Assembly (NCBI GenBank): GCA_964642315.1
Contig: CAZXOG010000001.1
Location: 1 to 64,000 of the forward strand
Direction: 5' to 3'
Origin: JAGVDM01 sp964642315
Lineage (GTDB): Bacteria; Patescibacteriota; Gracilibacteria; Peribacterales; Peribacteraceae
Length of the DNA stretch: 64,000 nucleotides
Shown: piece by piece, positions 41,837 to 49,694 of the stretch
How positions within the stretch are numbered: the first letter of the stretch is position 1
Layout: every line of letters starts with the position of its first letter
Position numbers and translations under genes: made by a program
Notes under the pieces: generated by a model
What the model was told of the DNA's origin: nothing
Database searches by the model: none
The model's input: the letters and a program-made list of their open reading frames with translations, nothing else

Positions 41837-42325
41837 ATGCGCCACAGAGACGCACGCCAACGGCTCACGCAGAAACCGGCTCACGCTCGGATGCTCAAGC
41901 GCAACCTGCTCACGTCGTTGCTCTTGTACGAATCGGTGCGCACGACGAGGAATCGCGCCAAGGCAGTTCAGCCGCTCGTTGACCGTCTCATTGCCACCGC
42001 GAAAGCGAGTGCCCCGCATGTAGCGATCCGCCGCATCAATCGCGTCGTCACCGACCCCAACGCGAGCAAGAAGATCATGGAGGTCCTCGTGAAGCGGTAT
42101 GCCGCCAGGTCCTCCGGCCTCACGAAGGTGGTGCCGGCAGGCGCCCGTCTGGGAGACGGCGCCATGCTTGTTGATCTCTCGCTCGTCGATGCGCAGGTGC
42201 AGCCGGTCGCGGAGAAGGTGCCGACGCAGCGGAAGGAAACAGCGAAGGAGAGCGATAATGCCACGCCGAAGGCCAAGAAGCCGAAGAAGCCCCGCGCCTC
42301 CTCTTCTACGACACCGCAGCAATGA
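41837..42325 (+). CDS. rplQ: Large ribosomal subunit protein bL17 with basic tail
   Basis: The first 115 residues are bL17 (MRHRDARQRLTQKPAHARML, RNLLTSLLLYESVRTTRNRA, GLTKVVPAGARLGDGAMLV). About 45 residues of Lys/Ala/Ser tail bring it to 162. bL17 lies at the tunnel exit side of the 50S. Its stop overlaps rplM by ATGA. Confidence 0.96.
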   Translation: MRHRDARQRLTQKPAHARMLKRNLLTSLLLYESVRTTRNRAKAVQPLVDRLIATAKASAPHVAIRRINRVVTDPNASKKIMEVLVKRYAARSSGLTKVVPAGARLGDGAMLVDLSLVDAQVQPVAEKVPTQRKETAKESDNATPKAKKPKKPRASSSTTPQQ

Positions 42326-42744
42326 GAACTTCCACCGTGAAGCCATCGGCACCAATCTGGTATGTCATCGATGCCAAAGGGCAGACATTGGGCGATGTCG
42401 CGTCCAAAGTGGCGCATATCCTGCGCGGCAAGCACAAGCCGACGTTCTCTCCGCATCAGCTCTGCGGGGACGAAGTCGTCGTGATCAATGCGCGCTCTCT
42501 TGCCGTTGAGCAGCGCAAACTCCTCCAGAAGGAGTACGTGACACACACGGGATACCTGGGGCACATCCGCTCTGTGCGAATGCGGGATATGCTCAAGCAG
42601 AAGCCTGAGCAGGTGATCGAGCAGGCGGTATTCGGCATGCTTCCGAGGAACCGCTTGCGCGCACGCATGCTCAAGCGGCTGCACGTTTTCGCTGATGCCG
42701 ATCACGCGCACGCTGCGCAGAAGCCAGTTCCTCTCCCCCTGTAA
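42322..42744 (+). CDS. rplM: Large ribosomal subunit protein uL13
   Basis: 140 residues with the uL13 core: WYVIDAKGQTLGDVASKVAH, ILRGKHKPTFSPHQLCGDEV and QAVFGMLPRNRLRARMLKRL. It is an early 50S assembly protein. The pair rplM-rpsI is conserved across bacteria. Confidence 0.97.
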   Translation: MRTSTVKPSAPIWYVIDAKGQTLGDVASKVAHILRGKHKPTFSPHQLCGDEVVVINARSLAVEQRKLLQKEYVTHTGYLGHIRSVRMRDMLKQKPEQVIEQAVFGMLPRNRLRARMLKRLHVFADADHAHAAQKPVPLPL

Positions 42745-42750
42745 GTCGCC

Positions 42751-43152
42751 ATGGATGCCTCCAAACGCCAGTATTTCTTCGGAGTCGGCAAGCGGAAGAC
42801 CGCCATTGCGCGTATCCGTCTCTATGCAGGGGGATCCGGGGAGGCCAAAGTGAACGGTCGGAAGTTCGCAGAGTACTTCACAGGCACAGAAATGGAGAAT
42901 GCCATGGCGCCGCTTGTGCTCACAGAGAAGAAGGGCGAGTTCGATGTGGAAGCTCTGGTGAGCGGAGGTGGTCGCACAGCCCAGTCCGATGCGGTCCGGC
43001 TCGGCATCAGCCGGGCATTGCTCCTCGATGATCCCGAGCTCCGCCCGACGCTCAAACACGAGGGGTTCCTCCGCCGCGATGCGCGCATCAAGGAGCGCAA
43101 GAAGCCGGGCCTCAAGCGCGCCCGCCGCGCCCCGCAGTTCTCCAAGCGTTAA
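42751..43152 (+). CDS. rpsI: Small ribosomal subunit protein uS9
   Basis: 133 residues, with FFGVGKRKTAIARIRLYAG, GGGRTAQSDAVRLGISRALL and the C-terminal KKPGLKRARRAPQFSKR whose last Arg contacts the P-site tRNA anticodon. It is the last gene of the ribosomal cluster in this window. No clear terminator hairpin follows before the convergent gene. Confidence 0.98.
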   Translation: MDASKRQYFFGVGKRKTAIARIRLYAGGSGEAKVNGRKFAEYFTGTEMENAMAPLVLTEKKGEFDVEALVSGGGRTAQSDAVRLGISRALLLDDPELRPTLKHEGFLRRDARIKERKKPGLKRARRAPQFSKR

Positions 43153-43180
43153 GAATCAGGCGGTTCCTGGTTGGGTTGTT

Positions 43181-43540
43181 TCATGCGGCAAGTTCCACTT
43201 TCATGTAGTACAAACTCTTGCCGTCATCCGTATCCAGGATAAAACGCGCCTCGAGTTCCGTGAGCTGCATGATGGTCTGGCACATTTTGAGGAGCATGTG
43301 TGGCGGCAGCGCAATGCCGTCTTTGAGCAGGGTCGCGCAGAGCCCCGCGGAATCTTTCGCCCTCAGGAACGGCTCTCCGTGGCGCAAGATTGCCCGGTAA
43401 ATTGATTGGTGGATCTTCGTGACGTACCGCTCCACGTACTGCTCCAAATCCTCCACGGCGAGATCATGGACCTCCGGCAGAGCCTCGAGGATGTCCAAAT
43501 CGCTGTGAATGGCATGCGCGATGCAGGCGTCGAGAGTCAT
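43181..43540 (-). CDS. Hypothetical soluble protein
   Basis: 119 residues starting MTLDACIAHAIHSDLDILEA. It is largely helical, with a central stretch DLAVEDLEQYVERYVTKIHQ and ending DDGKSLYYMKVELAA. No signal peptide, membrane segment or recognisable domain is seen. An in-frame ATG upstream at 43594 would add 18 residues, but that start lies at the -35 of a good promoter (TTGAGA, 17 bases, TATCAT), so the ATG at 43540 is preferred. It is probably real because of the promoter and the protein-like composition; function unknown. Confidence 0.65.
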   Translation of the reverse strand: MTLDACIAHAIHSDLDILEALPEVHDLAVEDLEQYVERYVTKIHQSIYRAILRHGEPFLRAKDSAGLCATLLKDGIALPPHMLLKMCQTIMQLTELEARFILDTDDGKSLYYMKVELAA

Positions 43541-43565
43541 TGTTTGTGTGGTGAGAAATCCCCCC

Positions 43566-43594
43566 ATGATACCAAAAATGCGGATCTTTCTCAA
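43566..43594 (-). promoter_or_regulatory. Promoter for the hypothetical gene at 43181-43540
   Basis: On the minus strand: TTGAGA (43589-43594), exactly 17 bases, TATCAT (43566-43571), with TGG directly before the -10, so also an extended -10. Confidence 0.65.
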
Positions 43595-43636
43595 GGCATG
43601 GGCCGCAGACAGTCAGGGATTCCCTGTGGCAGCACA

Positions 43637-44329
43637 CTACTGTCCCTGTGGTTTCCCGCCGCTCTGCCGTAGGTTCTCCATGTCAATTCTCCAGATTTCC
43701 TTCTGGTTCTTGTAGGCAACGACGCAGAGACCGAACGTACAGGCTCCCAGCGCGTACGGCAGGGAAGCCGCGAGGTACGTCTTGCCCACGAAGATGAGGA
43801 GCGTGTTGATGACGATGAACACGATGCGGATCTCCGTCGGTCCGATCCCGAGATAGCTGATCTTGAAGTTGTTCGTGGCGGAAAATGCTAGAAAGGATTG
43901 CACCATGAATCCTCCGAGGAGCGCTTGGACGAAGAACAGAATGTACTTGTTGTCATCGGGCAGGAGGAACGAGTACCCGATGAGGATGGAGCACAGGAAG
44001 AAGTAGTCCATAAGGTGATCCATGTAGTAGCCCCACTTGATGAGGCCGGTTCCGCGCGCCCTTCCGACTGCGCCATCAAGCAGGTCGGTGAGGTACTGGA
44101 GCGCTATGCCCGCGTTCACTCCCCAGAGCCAATGCAGATTCCCGCGGGCTGCGAGGAAACTGCAGAGCAGAATGAGCAGGTTCCAGAGAATGGTGGAGAG
44201 GGTGAGGTGGTACGTTTCGATGAAAGGGGGGACGTACCCCACGAGAGAGTCACGCAGACGGTCCTCCCATCGTTTGAGTACCCAGGAACCGTGCTTCTGG
44301 TCGCCGCCGAATCGTGGAAGGAGTGACAT
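43637..44329 (-). CDS. CDP-alcohol phosphatidyltransferase family membrane protein
   Basis: 230 residues with about six membrane helices. The family signature reads DLLDGAVGR, nine residues, GYYMDHLMD, matching D-x2-D-G-x2-(A/G)-R-x8/9-G-x3-D-x3-D, whose Asp residues bind the metal and CDP-alcohol. It should transfer a phosphoalcohol to a lipid or polyol acceptor; the substrate (glycerol phosphate, inositol phosphate or another alcohol) is not evident. The frame extends upstream to 44371, but that overlaps the tRNA-Thr gene, so the ATG at 44329 (MSLLPRFGGD) is chosen. It starts 33 bases after the tRNA on the same strand and is probably co-transcribed. Confidence 0.88.
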   Translation of the reverse strand: MSLLPRFGGDQKHGSWVLKRWEDRLRDSLVGYVPPFIETYHLTLSTILWNLLILLCSFLAARGNLHWLWGVNAGIALQYLTDLLDGAVGRARGTGLIKWGYYMDHLMDYFFLCSILIGYSFLLPDDNKYILFFVQALLGGFMVQSFLAFSATNNFKISYLGIGPTEIRIVFIVINTLLIFVGKTYLAASLPYALGACTFGLCVVAYKNQKEIWRIDMENLRQSGGKPQGQ

Positions 44330-44362
44330 GGAATTCGCAGATTTTCTTGCCCCGGAAGGCAA

Positions 44363-44438
44363 TGGAGCCACCGCGGGGAGTTGAACCCCGGACCCACGCG
44401 TTACGAGTGCGTTGCTCTACCAACTGAGCTACGGTGGC
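44363..44438 (-). tRNA. tRNA-Thr (anticodon CGT)
   Basis: A full cloverleaf is visible: acceptor GCCACCG/CGGTGGC, D-stem GCTC/GAGC with AGTTGGTA loop, anticodon loop CTCGTAA (anticodon CGT), variable loop GGGTC, T-arm CGGGG-TTCAACT-CCCCG, discriminator T, and CCA encoded in the DNA. The pair next to the anticodon loop (31-39) is A-C, a mismatch. Confidence 0.95.
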
Positions 44439-44448
44439 ACGCGGCCGA

Positions 44449-44454
44449 AGTATA
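44449..44454 (-). promoter_or_regulatory. -10 box for the tRNA-Thr gene
   Basis: TATACT on the minus strand lies 10 bases before the mature 5' end of the tRNA. A TTTCCC hexamer 18 bases further up is a poor -35. Confidence 0.5.
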
Positions 44455-44629
44455 GGCAGAACCGGCATGACGGGGAAAGGGATTCGGCCGGATTTGCGAT
44501 TGCCCTGGCTAGAACGGTTCCCCTGATGCAGAGAACGCCGGGAACACCGAGAAACGCGTGGTATGGGGACGTATGCGCGTTCCACTTTCCGTGCAGGAGG
44601 GCGCCACGCCGGTTGATGTGCGTTCCTCA

Positions 44630-44638
44630 TGGTAGGAT
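44630..44638 (+). promoter_or_regulatory. Extended -10 for dprA
   Basis: TGGTAGGAT fits TGnTAnnnT and ends 7 bases before the dprA ATG, implying a leaderless mRNA. Confidence 0.5.
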
Positions 44639-44645
44639 TCCTCCT

Positions 44646-45728
44646 ATGGAGCGTTCTGCAGCGCTGACGTGGTCCTGGCTCAATGTGCTCACGAAGAAGC
44701 GCTACGACGCGTTGTGCAACGTCTACGGCGATCTTGGGGATGCTCTGGGGCATGTTGGCCGGGAGATGCTGAAAGCGCTGGGATGCCGTGAGGATACGGT
44801 GGAGAAGGTCCTCAACCGTCTCGAGGGCTTCGATGCTGCCGAATACGATGCAGAGTTGTCGCAGCGCGGCCTCCATTTCGTCTGCATCGAAGATGATGCA
44901 TACCCGGAACACCTGCGGGAAATCCCGGATCCTCCTGTGTTCCTCTACGCCAGAGGCGATCTGGCGGTTTGCCATCAGCCCTGCATTGCGCTCGTTGGAA
45001 CGCGTGCGATGTCCGCCTGCGGCAAGCGCGCCGCAGAGTTTTTCACGCAGGAATTCGTGCGTGCAGGCGTTGTGACGGTGAGCGGTTTGGCAGCCGGCAT
45101 CGACGCGCAGGTCGCCCGCGACACGATCGCGGCAGGCGGCAGGCATGTTGCGGTCCTCGCGCATGGACTTGGCGCCATATATCCCAAAGCGAATGCGCGG
45201 CTCGCCGGGGAGGTCGTGCATACAGGCGGGCTGCTGCTCTCAGAATTCCCGATAGACGCGTCACCCGATACGTACACGTTCCCCGCCCGCAATCGCATCA
45301 TTGCCGCCCTTGCGCTCGGCACGGTGGTACTGGAGGCGGGTGAGGGGAGCGGAGCGCTCATTACTGCGGATTTCGCGCTGGAGTACGGCCGCGACGTCTT
45401 CGCAGTACCCGGACAGATTTTCGATCCGCAGTACGCCGGATGCAATGCGCTCATTGCAGCCAGCCGCGCCAGGCTTGCCACGATGCCCTCCGCAGTCCTG
45501 CAGGAGTGCCGTATTGCGTGTCCTGGGGAACAGGTGCGCAGTACGTACGTACCACAGAATCCGCAAGAGGCTGTCGTTTACAACACTCTCACGCCTCTGC
45601 CGCAGTCAGTCTCCGATATCGTCGATCACACCAGGGGAGACGCAGGGGCAGTGAATGCAGTGCTCACTGTTCTTGAGCTTGCCGGTGCGGCAAAGAACGT
45701 CGGCGGGGGCATGTGGGTGCGGGCATGA
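44646..45728 (+). CDS. dprA: DNA processing protein DprA
   Basis: 360 residues. A helical N-terminal region precedes the extended Rossmann domain with IALVGTRAMSACGKRAAEFF, VVTVSGLAAGIDAQVARDTI, AVLAHGLGAIYPKANARL, LLSEFP and FPARNRIIAAL, all DprA landmarks. A C-terminal winged-helix-like segment follows (LPQSVSDIVDHTRGDAGAVN). DprA binds incoming single-stranded DNA and loads RecA during transformation. The frame is open upstream to 44412, but the -10 and the conserved protein start fix the ATG at 44646. Confidence 0.95.
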   Translation: MERSAALTWSWLNVLTKKRYDALCNVYGDLGDALGHVGREMLKALGCREDTVEKVLNRLEGFDAAEYDAELSQRGLHFVCIEDDAYPEHLREIPDPPVFLYARGDLAVCHQPCIALVGTRAMSACGKRAAEFFTQEFVRAGVVTVSGLAAGIDAQVARDTIAAGGRHVAVLAHGLGAIYPKANARLAGEVVHTGGLLLSEFPIDASPDTYTFPARNRIIAALALGTVVLEAGEGSGALITADFALEYGRDVFAVPGQIFDPQYAGCNALIAASRARLATMPSAVLQECRIACPGEQVRSTYVPQNPQEAVVYNTLTPLPQSVSDIVDHTRGDAGAVNAVLTVLELAGAAKNVGGGMWVRA

Positions 45729-45755
45729 ACACAGATAGGTTTCCTCCCGGTGAGC

Positions 45756-45764
45756 TGCTACACT
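45756..45764 (+). promoter_or_regulatory. Extended -10 for the glycosyltransferase gene
   Basis: TGCTACACT fits TGnTAnnnT, 61 bases before the ATG at 45826. Confidence 0.3.
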
Positions 45765-45825
45765 TGCGCAGGTTCATTGCTGTGTCCGTACAGCTTCCCT
45801 TTGCCTCATCCCTTGATGTGCCTCT

Positions 45826-46524
45826 ATGGCTGATGCGCGGCCGAAACTCACGATCGTTGTTCCTGTCTACAATGAAGAAGCAACGCTGGCTGTGATCATG
45901 GACCGGTTATTCCGCGCGTGTGGAGACGGTGCAGAATGCATTTTTGTCGATGACGGCTCGAAGGACAGATCTCTGGCCATCCTGCGGGAAAAGGCGCGTC
46001 CGTGCGATACGGTGCTCACGAAACCGAACGGCGGGAAAGGTTCCGCGGTACGTATGGGATATGCGCATGCGCAGGGGGAATACTGCGTCGTGCAGGATGC
46101 AGATCTGGAGTACAGTCCGGAGGAAATTCCCGCGCTCCTCGCCCTCGCGGAACGGGAGGGCGCGCAGGCGGTATTTGGCTCTCGCAGGCTGAAATCGCAG
46201 AAACAGTACGTGCATCTGTCGTTCTTCCTCGGAGGCTCTCTGCTGACGCTTCTCTGCAATGCGCTTTACGGCACGCGTCTCACCGATCAGCCGACGTGCT
46301 ACAAGATGGTCCGTACCGATATCCTCCGCACGATCCCTCTCCGGGAGAACGATTTTCGTTTTGACCCAGAGCTTACGTGCCATTTGGCGCTGCGGCGCAT
46401 CAAGATTCTGGAATACCCCGTGAGTTATCATCCGCGGACTGTGGCGGAAGGGAAGAAGATCTGCTGGAAGGACTGGTTCCGGTGGGTATGGGTGTTCCTG
46501 CGCATGCGCGTGTTCGGGCGGTAG
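45826..46524 (+). CDS. Family 2 glycosyltransferase (dolichol-phosphate mannosyltransferase-like)
   Basis: 232 residues with the GT-A fold: LTIVVPVYNEEATLAVIMDR, CIFVDDGSKDRSLAIL, KPNGGKGSAVRMGYAHAQGE and the DxD-type VQDADLEYSPEEIP, then FGSRRLKSQKQY. The set matches Dpm1/GtrB-like enzymes that load a sugar onto a polyprenyl phosphate. No clear multi-pass C-terminal domain is present, only a hydrophobic stretch (about 130-150) and a basic aromatic end. It could supply lipid-linked sugar donors to the GT-C enzymes 8-18 kb downstream; that link is inferred. Confidence 0.88.
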   Translation: MADARPKLTIVVPVYNEEATLAVIMDRLFRACGDGAECIFVDDGSKDRSLAILREKARPCDTVLTKPNGGKGSAVRMGYAHAQGEYCVVQDADLEYSPEEIPALLALAEREGAQAVFGSRRLKSQKQYVHLSFFLGGSLLTLLCNALYGTRLTDQPTCYKMVRTDILRTIPLRENDFRFDPELTCHLALRRIKILEYPVSYHPRTVAEGKKICWKDWFRWVWVFLRMRVFGR

Positions 46525-46559
46525 CCCTCCGGTTTCTTGCCAGGGGATTCCCGGGATGC

Positions 46560-47318
46560 CTATCCTCTTTTCCCGAGCCCTTCCACCGCACGGAGCACCT
46601 CAACCGGCACCATCCAAACAGTCGTATTGGACTGGTCTGAGCTCAAATCATTGATGCTCTGGAGTGTACGCAGGTGCAGGGCGCCAGGCTGTTGCGCGAG
46701 CAGTTCCGCTGCCTTCGCCATGTTCGCCGCAGCTTCCACTTCGCCCTGGGAATTGATGATGACGGCCTGTTTTTCTCTGGCCGCCTCCGCAACTTTCGCA
46801 ATAGTCCGTTTTAGGCTGTCTGGCAGCACGATATCCTTGAGTTCCACGCTCTGTACGTCGATGCCCCATGCATCCGAGGCGGCATCAACCGTTTTCTTAA
46901 TACCTTCGCTCACCTCTTTTTTGTTTGCTAGCAGCTGGTCAAGCGTCACTTCGCCAACAGCATTGCGCATGGTGGTCTGCGCAAGTTGGCTCACTGCGAA
47001 AAAGAAATCCTCAACCTCCAGCACGGCCTTTCTGGCATCCGAAACACGGAAGTAAATCACAGCGTTGATCCGGACGGGGATGTTATCTTTCGTGATCGCC
47101 TCCTGATCCGGCACATCCACGGCCTTCACGCGGATATCCACCTTGAGCATCCGCTGGAAAACGGGGATGAGGATGTGCCAGCCGGGATTCCATGTCGTGC
47201 TGAATTTCCCCATGGTGAGAATGATGCCGCGCTCGTACTGGTTCACCTGTTTCACGAGGAGGATGAGCAGCACAAGGAACGGCCAGAACAGGAACGACAG
47301 GCCGAAGATTGCATCCAT
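46560..47318 (-). CDS. SPFH-domain (stomatin/prohibitin-like) membrane protein
   Basis: 252 residues. An N-terminal membrane segment (about 5-22) is followed by the SPFH/band 7 domain (VNQYERGIILTMGKFSTTWN, GWHILIPVFQRMLKVDIRVK, VPDQEAITKDNIPVRINAVI) and a coiled-coil region rich in Ala/Glu (AKVAEAAREKQAVIINSQGE). Such slipins form oligomeric membrane microdomains. It begins 15 bases after the tpiA stop on the same strand, so the two are probably one transcript. No NfeD partner is adjacent. Confidence 0.92.
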   Translation of the reverse strand: MDAIFGLSFLFWPFLVLLILLVKQVNQYERGIILTMGKFSTTWNPGWHILIPVFQRMLKVDIRVKAVDVPDQEAITKDNIPVRINAVIYFRVSDARKAVLEVEDFFFAVSQLAQTTMRNAVGEVTLDQLLANKKEVSEGIKKTVDAASDAWGIDVQSVELKDIVLPDSLKRTIAKVAEAAREKQAVIINSQGEVEAAANMAKAAELLAQQPGALHLRTLQSINDLSSDQSNTTVWMVPVEVLRAVEGLGKRG

Positions 47319-47333
47319 GGGAGCGGGGGAAAT

Positions 47334-48059
47334 TCACGTCCCATTCTGCGCCAGCATCGCCGCGGTGTCGACAATCTGCCCGAATGCCGCCGGATCGAGC
47401 GAGGCGGCGCCGATGAGGCCGCCGTCGATGTCCGGCTGGGAGAGGAGGCCTTCAGCCGATTCGGGCTTCATGGAGCCGCCGTAGAGAATGCGGATGTGCT
47501 CGCGCCGGGAAGCCGGGGCGAGGGAGCGGATGAACGCATGCATCTCCTGGGCATCGTTCGGGGTTGCCGAAACACCCGTGCCGATCGCCCACACAGGCTC
47601 GTAAGCAATGGTGAGCTCCTCCTCCAGCGGGCAGCCTTTGAGCTGTGCACGGACGACCGCTTCCTGCTTGCCGGCCTTTCGCTCCTCCGCTGTTTCCCCG
47701 ACGCAGAGGATGGGGTGCAGATTCTGCTCGAGCGCGGCGATGACCTGTTCGATGACTGCGGCGTTCGCCTCGCCGTGCTCCCGGCGGCGCTCGGAGTGGC
47801 CGCAGAGCACGCTGCGGCAGCCGGCTGCAGCGATCATGGCCATACTCACATCGCCCGTGAATGCTCCAGAGGCCTCCGCACGGCCGCACTGCGTTCCCGT
47901 GATTAACTTTGCCGCGATGCAGGCCGGAACATCCAGGAACGACGGGAAGACAAACACATCCACAGCCGCACGGGAACGGTACGGTGATTCCGCCCCGAAG
48001 GCTCCGGCAGGAGCCGGATGCATTTTCCAGTTGGCGGCGATGAGCGGCTTGCGGCGCAC
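47334..48059 (-). CDS. tpiA: Triosephosphate isomerase
   Basis: 241 residues with the catalytic set: Asn and Lys in AANWKMH, His in CGHSERR, Glu in AYEPVWAIGTG (loop 6 follows), and the phosphate-binding ILYGGSMKPESAEGLL. It interconverts DHAP and glyceraldehyde 3-phosphate. The start is a GTG with TGCTAGAGT as an extended -10 ending 6 bases upstream. The length is slightly below the usual 250. Confidence 0.96.
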   Translation of the reverse strand: MRRKPLIAANWKMHPAPAGAFGAESPYRSRAAVDVFVFPSFLDVPACIAAKLITGTQCGRAEASGAFTGDVSMAMIAAAGCRSVLCGHSERRREHGEANAAVIEQVIAALEQNLHPILCVGETAEERKAGKQEAVVRAQLKGCPLEEELTIAYEPVWAIGTGVSATPNDAQEMHAFIRSLAPASRREHIRILYGGSMKPESAEGLLSQPDIDGGLIGAASLDPAAFGQIVDTAAMLAQNGT

Positions 48060-48065
48060 AGTGCA

Positions 48066-48074
48066 ACTCTAGCA
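48066..48074 (-). promoter_or_regulatory. Extended -10 for tpiA
   Basis: On the minus strand TGCTAGAGT fits TGnTAnnnT and ends 6 bases before the GTG start. Confidence 0.5.
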
Positions 48075-48076
48075 GA

Positions 48077-48463
48077 TCATGCTGAGGGGCGCTTGGCCGA
48101 TGGAGGCAAAGCGGCGCCCTGCGGTCGTGTCGTGAGGTACGTGGCTGGCAGGAGGCCGAGGAGCGCGCCGCCGAGCATGCCGAGAACGCCGGCGAGGAGC
48201 GCAAGGAGGATCGAGGGGAAGTGGTTCATGAGCTGCTTCTTGGCCACAATCGCGAACGAGAGCGCTGTGCAGGCGATCACGGCAGTGAGGATGCCCATCC
48301 TTGTCGCCAGGTCGGCCACGTTCGCCCGATCACCGGCGGCGAGGGCCACGAGAGCTCCCACGAGCCCGGCGAGCGCGAGGAAGAGCACGAAGTACGCCAA
48401 ATAGAAGCCGAACGCCTGCAGAGGCGTGCGCCGGAATCCGAAATCAGCGAGGTTTGCAAACAT
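48077..48463 (-). CDS. Small four-helix membrane protein of unknown function
   Basis: 128 residues starting MFANLADFGFRRTPLQAFGF, with four hydrophobic helices (about 17-45, 60-75, 85-100 and 90-110, some closely packed) and a Pro/Ala-rich end. I do not recognise a named family. An upstream in-frame start at 48538 would add 25 Arg/His-rich residues and overlap the divergent promoter region, so the ATG at 48463 is preferred. TACACT at 48490-48495 on this strand may be its -10. It sits between tpiA and rpiB, but in opposite orientation to rpiB. Confidence 0.65.
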   Translation of the reverse strand: MFANLADFGFRRTPLQAFGFYLAYFVLFLALAGLVGALVALAAGDRANVADLATRMGILTAVIACTALSFAIVAKKQLMNHFPSILLALLAGVLGMLGGALLGLLPATYLTTRPQGAALPPSAKRPSA

Positions 48464-48555
48464 GGTGCGTGCGGAGGAAAGACGGCAGCAGTGTACATGG
48501 GCTCGTGTATGGGCGCCACGCCGGGGAGTTGCCAGCACGGCGTTCCTGCGTCACG

Positions 48556-49002
48556 ATGGCAGTGATGGAACCGCCCAAACGCGTTGTTCTCGCGGCTGAT
48601 CACGCAGGATTCGCGCTCAAGGAAGTTATCAAGCAGCATCTCCTTGCGCGCCGGATTGACGTGATCGACGTCGGGACGTTTTCCGATGAATCCGTGGATT
48701 ATCCCGCAATCATGCGCAAGGGATGTGCGGTTGTGCTGGAACAGCGGTGCCCGGGGATCCTCTTCGGCGGCAGCGGGAATGGGGAAGCGATGGCGGCGAA
48801 CAAAGTCCGCGGCATCCGTGCCGCCCTGGTGTACAGCGAAGAAACTGCGCGCCTTGCCCGCGCGCACAACGATGCGAACGTCATCAGCATGGGCGGGCGG
48901 CTCACGAAGCCGGAAAATGCAAAGCGCTTCGTAGATATCTTTCTCAGCACGCCATTCGAAGGAGGCAGGCACAAGCGCAGGGTCGACGATCTGGAAGCGT
49001 GA
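48556..49002 (+). CDS. rpiB: Ribose-5-phosphate isomerase B, Glu-type active site
   Basis: 148 residues: VVLAADHAGFALKEVIKQHL, FGGSGNGEAMAANKV, IRAALVYSEETARLARAHND and NVISMGGRLTKPENAKRFVD are RpiB landmarks. The position of the catalytic Cys in E. coli RpiB is occupied by Gly, and Glu follows in GGSGNGE. This is the arrangement known from Mycobacterium tuberculosis RpiB, where that Glu is the base. It interconverts ribose 5-phosphate and ribulose 5-phosphate. Starts at 48556 (MAVMEPPK) and 48565 are both possible. rpe follows 44 bases later. Confidence 0.94.
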   Translation: MAVMEPPKRVVLAADHAGFALKEVIKQHLLARRIDVIDVGTFSDESVDYPAIMRKGCAVVLEQRCPGILFGGSGNGEAMAANKVRGIRAALVYSEETARLARAHNDANVISMGGRLTKPENAKRFVDIFLSTPFEGGRHKRRVDDLEA

Positions 49003-49032
49003 TCGCACCTGCACGGCGCGCATCTTCTGATG

Positions 49033-49038
49033 TACGAT
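49033..49038 (+). promoter_or_regulatory. -10 box for rpe
   Basis: TACGAT ends 8 bases before the rpe ATG; TG lies directly in front of it without the usual one-base spacer. Confidence 0.35.
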
Positions 49039-49046
49039 GGCGGGCG

Positions 49047-49694
49047 ATGGGACGCTCCAATCGTATTCTCATTGCCCCTTCCATCCTCTCTGCCGATTTT
49101 GGCAGGTTACAGCAGGAGGTGGAAAGCATCGAACCGCATGCCGATTGGTTGCAGGTGGATGTGATGGACGGGCACTTCGTCCCCAACCTCAGTTTCGGGG
49201 CGCCGGTGCTCCGCTGCCTGCACACGTCGCTCCTCGTGGACGTTCATCTCATGGTGTCCAATCCCGCGGATCGCGTGCAGGAATTTCTGGAGGCGGGTGC
49301 CGAACACATCACGTTTCATGCGGAAGTAGCGAAAGGCCGGGCGCGCCGCGAACTCATCACGAACATCCGCAAGGGCGGGGCGACTGTCGGCATTGCCATC
49401 AACCCTGATACCCCCTTGTCCGTGGCGAGCGATGCGCTTTCCCACGTCGATCTTCTTCTCGTCATGTCCGTCCACCCCGGTTTCGGCGGGCAGGGGTTTA
49501 TCGCGGATGTGCTTCAGAAGGTCCGGGAGGCCCGCGAACGTTACCCGGAACTCATGATCCAGATGGATGGCGGCATCGATGGCACAACCGCCAGGCAGTG
49601 CCGCGAAGCCGGGGCGGATAACCTCGTGTCAGGGAGTTTCATTTTCCGCGCGAAGGACCGGGCTGCTGCGATCGCTGCGCTTCGAGGAGAATGA
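49047..49694 (+). CDS. rpe: Ribulose-phosphate 3-epimerase
   Basis: 215 residues, a TIM barrel with IAPSILSADFGRLQQEVESI, LQVDVMDGHFVPNLSFGAPV, VDVHLMV, MSVHPGFGGQGFI and IQMDGGIDGTTARQCREAGA. The metal-binding His and the two catalytic Asp residues are present. It interconverts ribulose and xylulose 5-phosphate, directly after rpiB, giving a short pentose-phosphate module. Its stop overlaps the start of the lipoprotein gene (ATGA). Confidence 0.96.
   Translation: MGRSNRILIAPSILSADFGRLQQEVESIEPHADWLQVDVMDGHFVPNLSFGAPVLRCLHTSLLVDVHLMVSNPADRVQEFLEAGAEHITFHAEVAKGRARRELITNIRKGGATVGIAINPDTPLSVASDALSHVDLLLVMSVHPGFGGQGFIADVLQKVREARERYPELMIQMDGGIDGTTARQCREAGADNLVSGSFIFRAKDRAAAIAALRGE

Noticed and set aside
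41968..43059. Minus-strand open frame of 363 codons across rplQ-rplM-rpsI
   Set aside because: It lies opposite three certain ribosomal genes and lacks protein family features.
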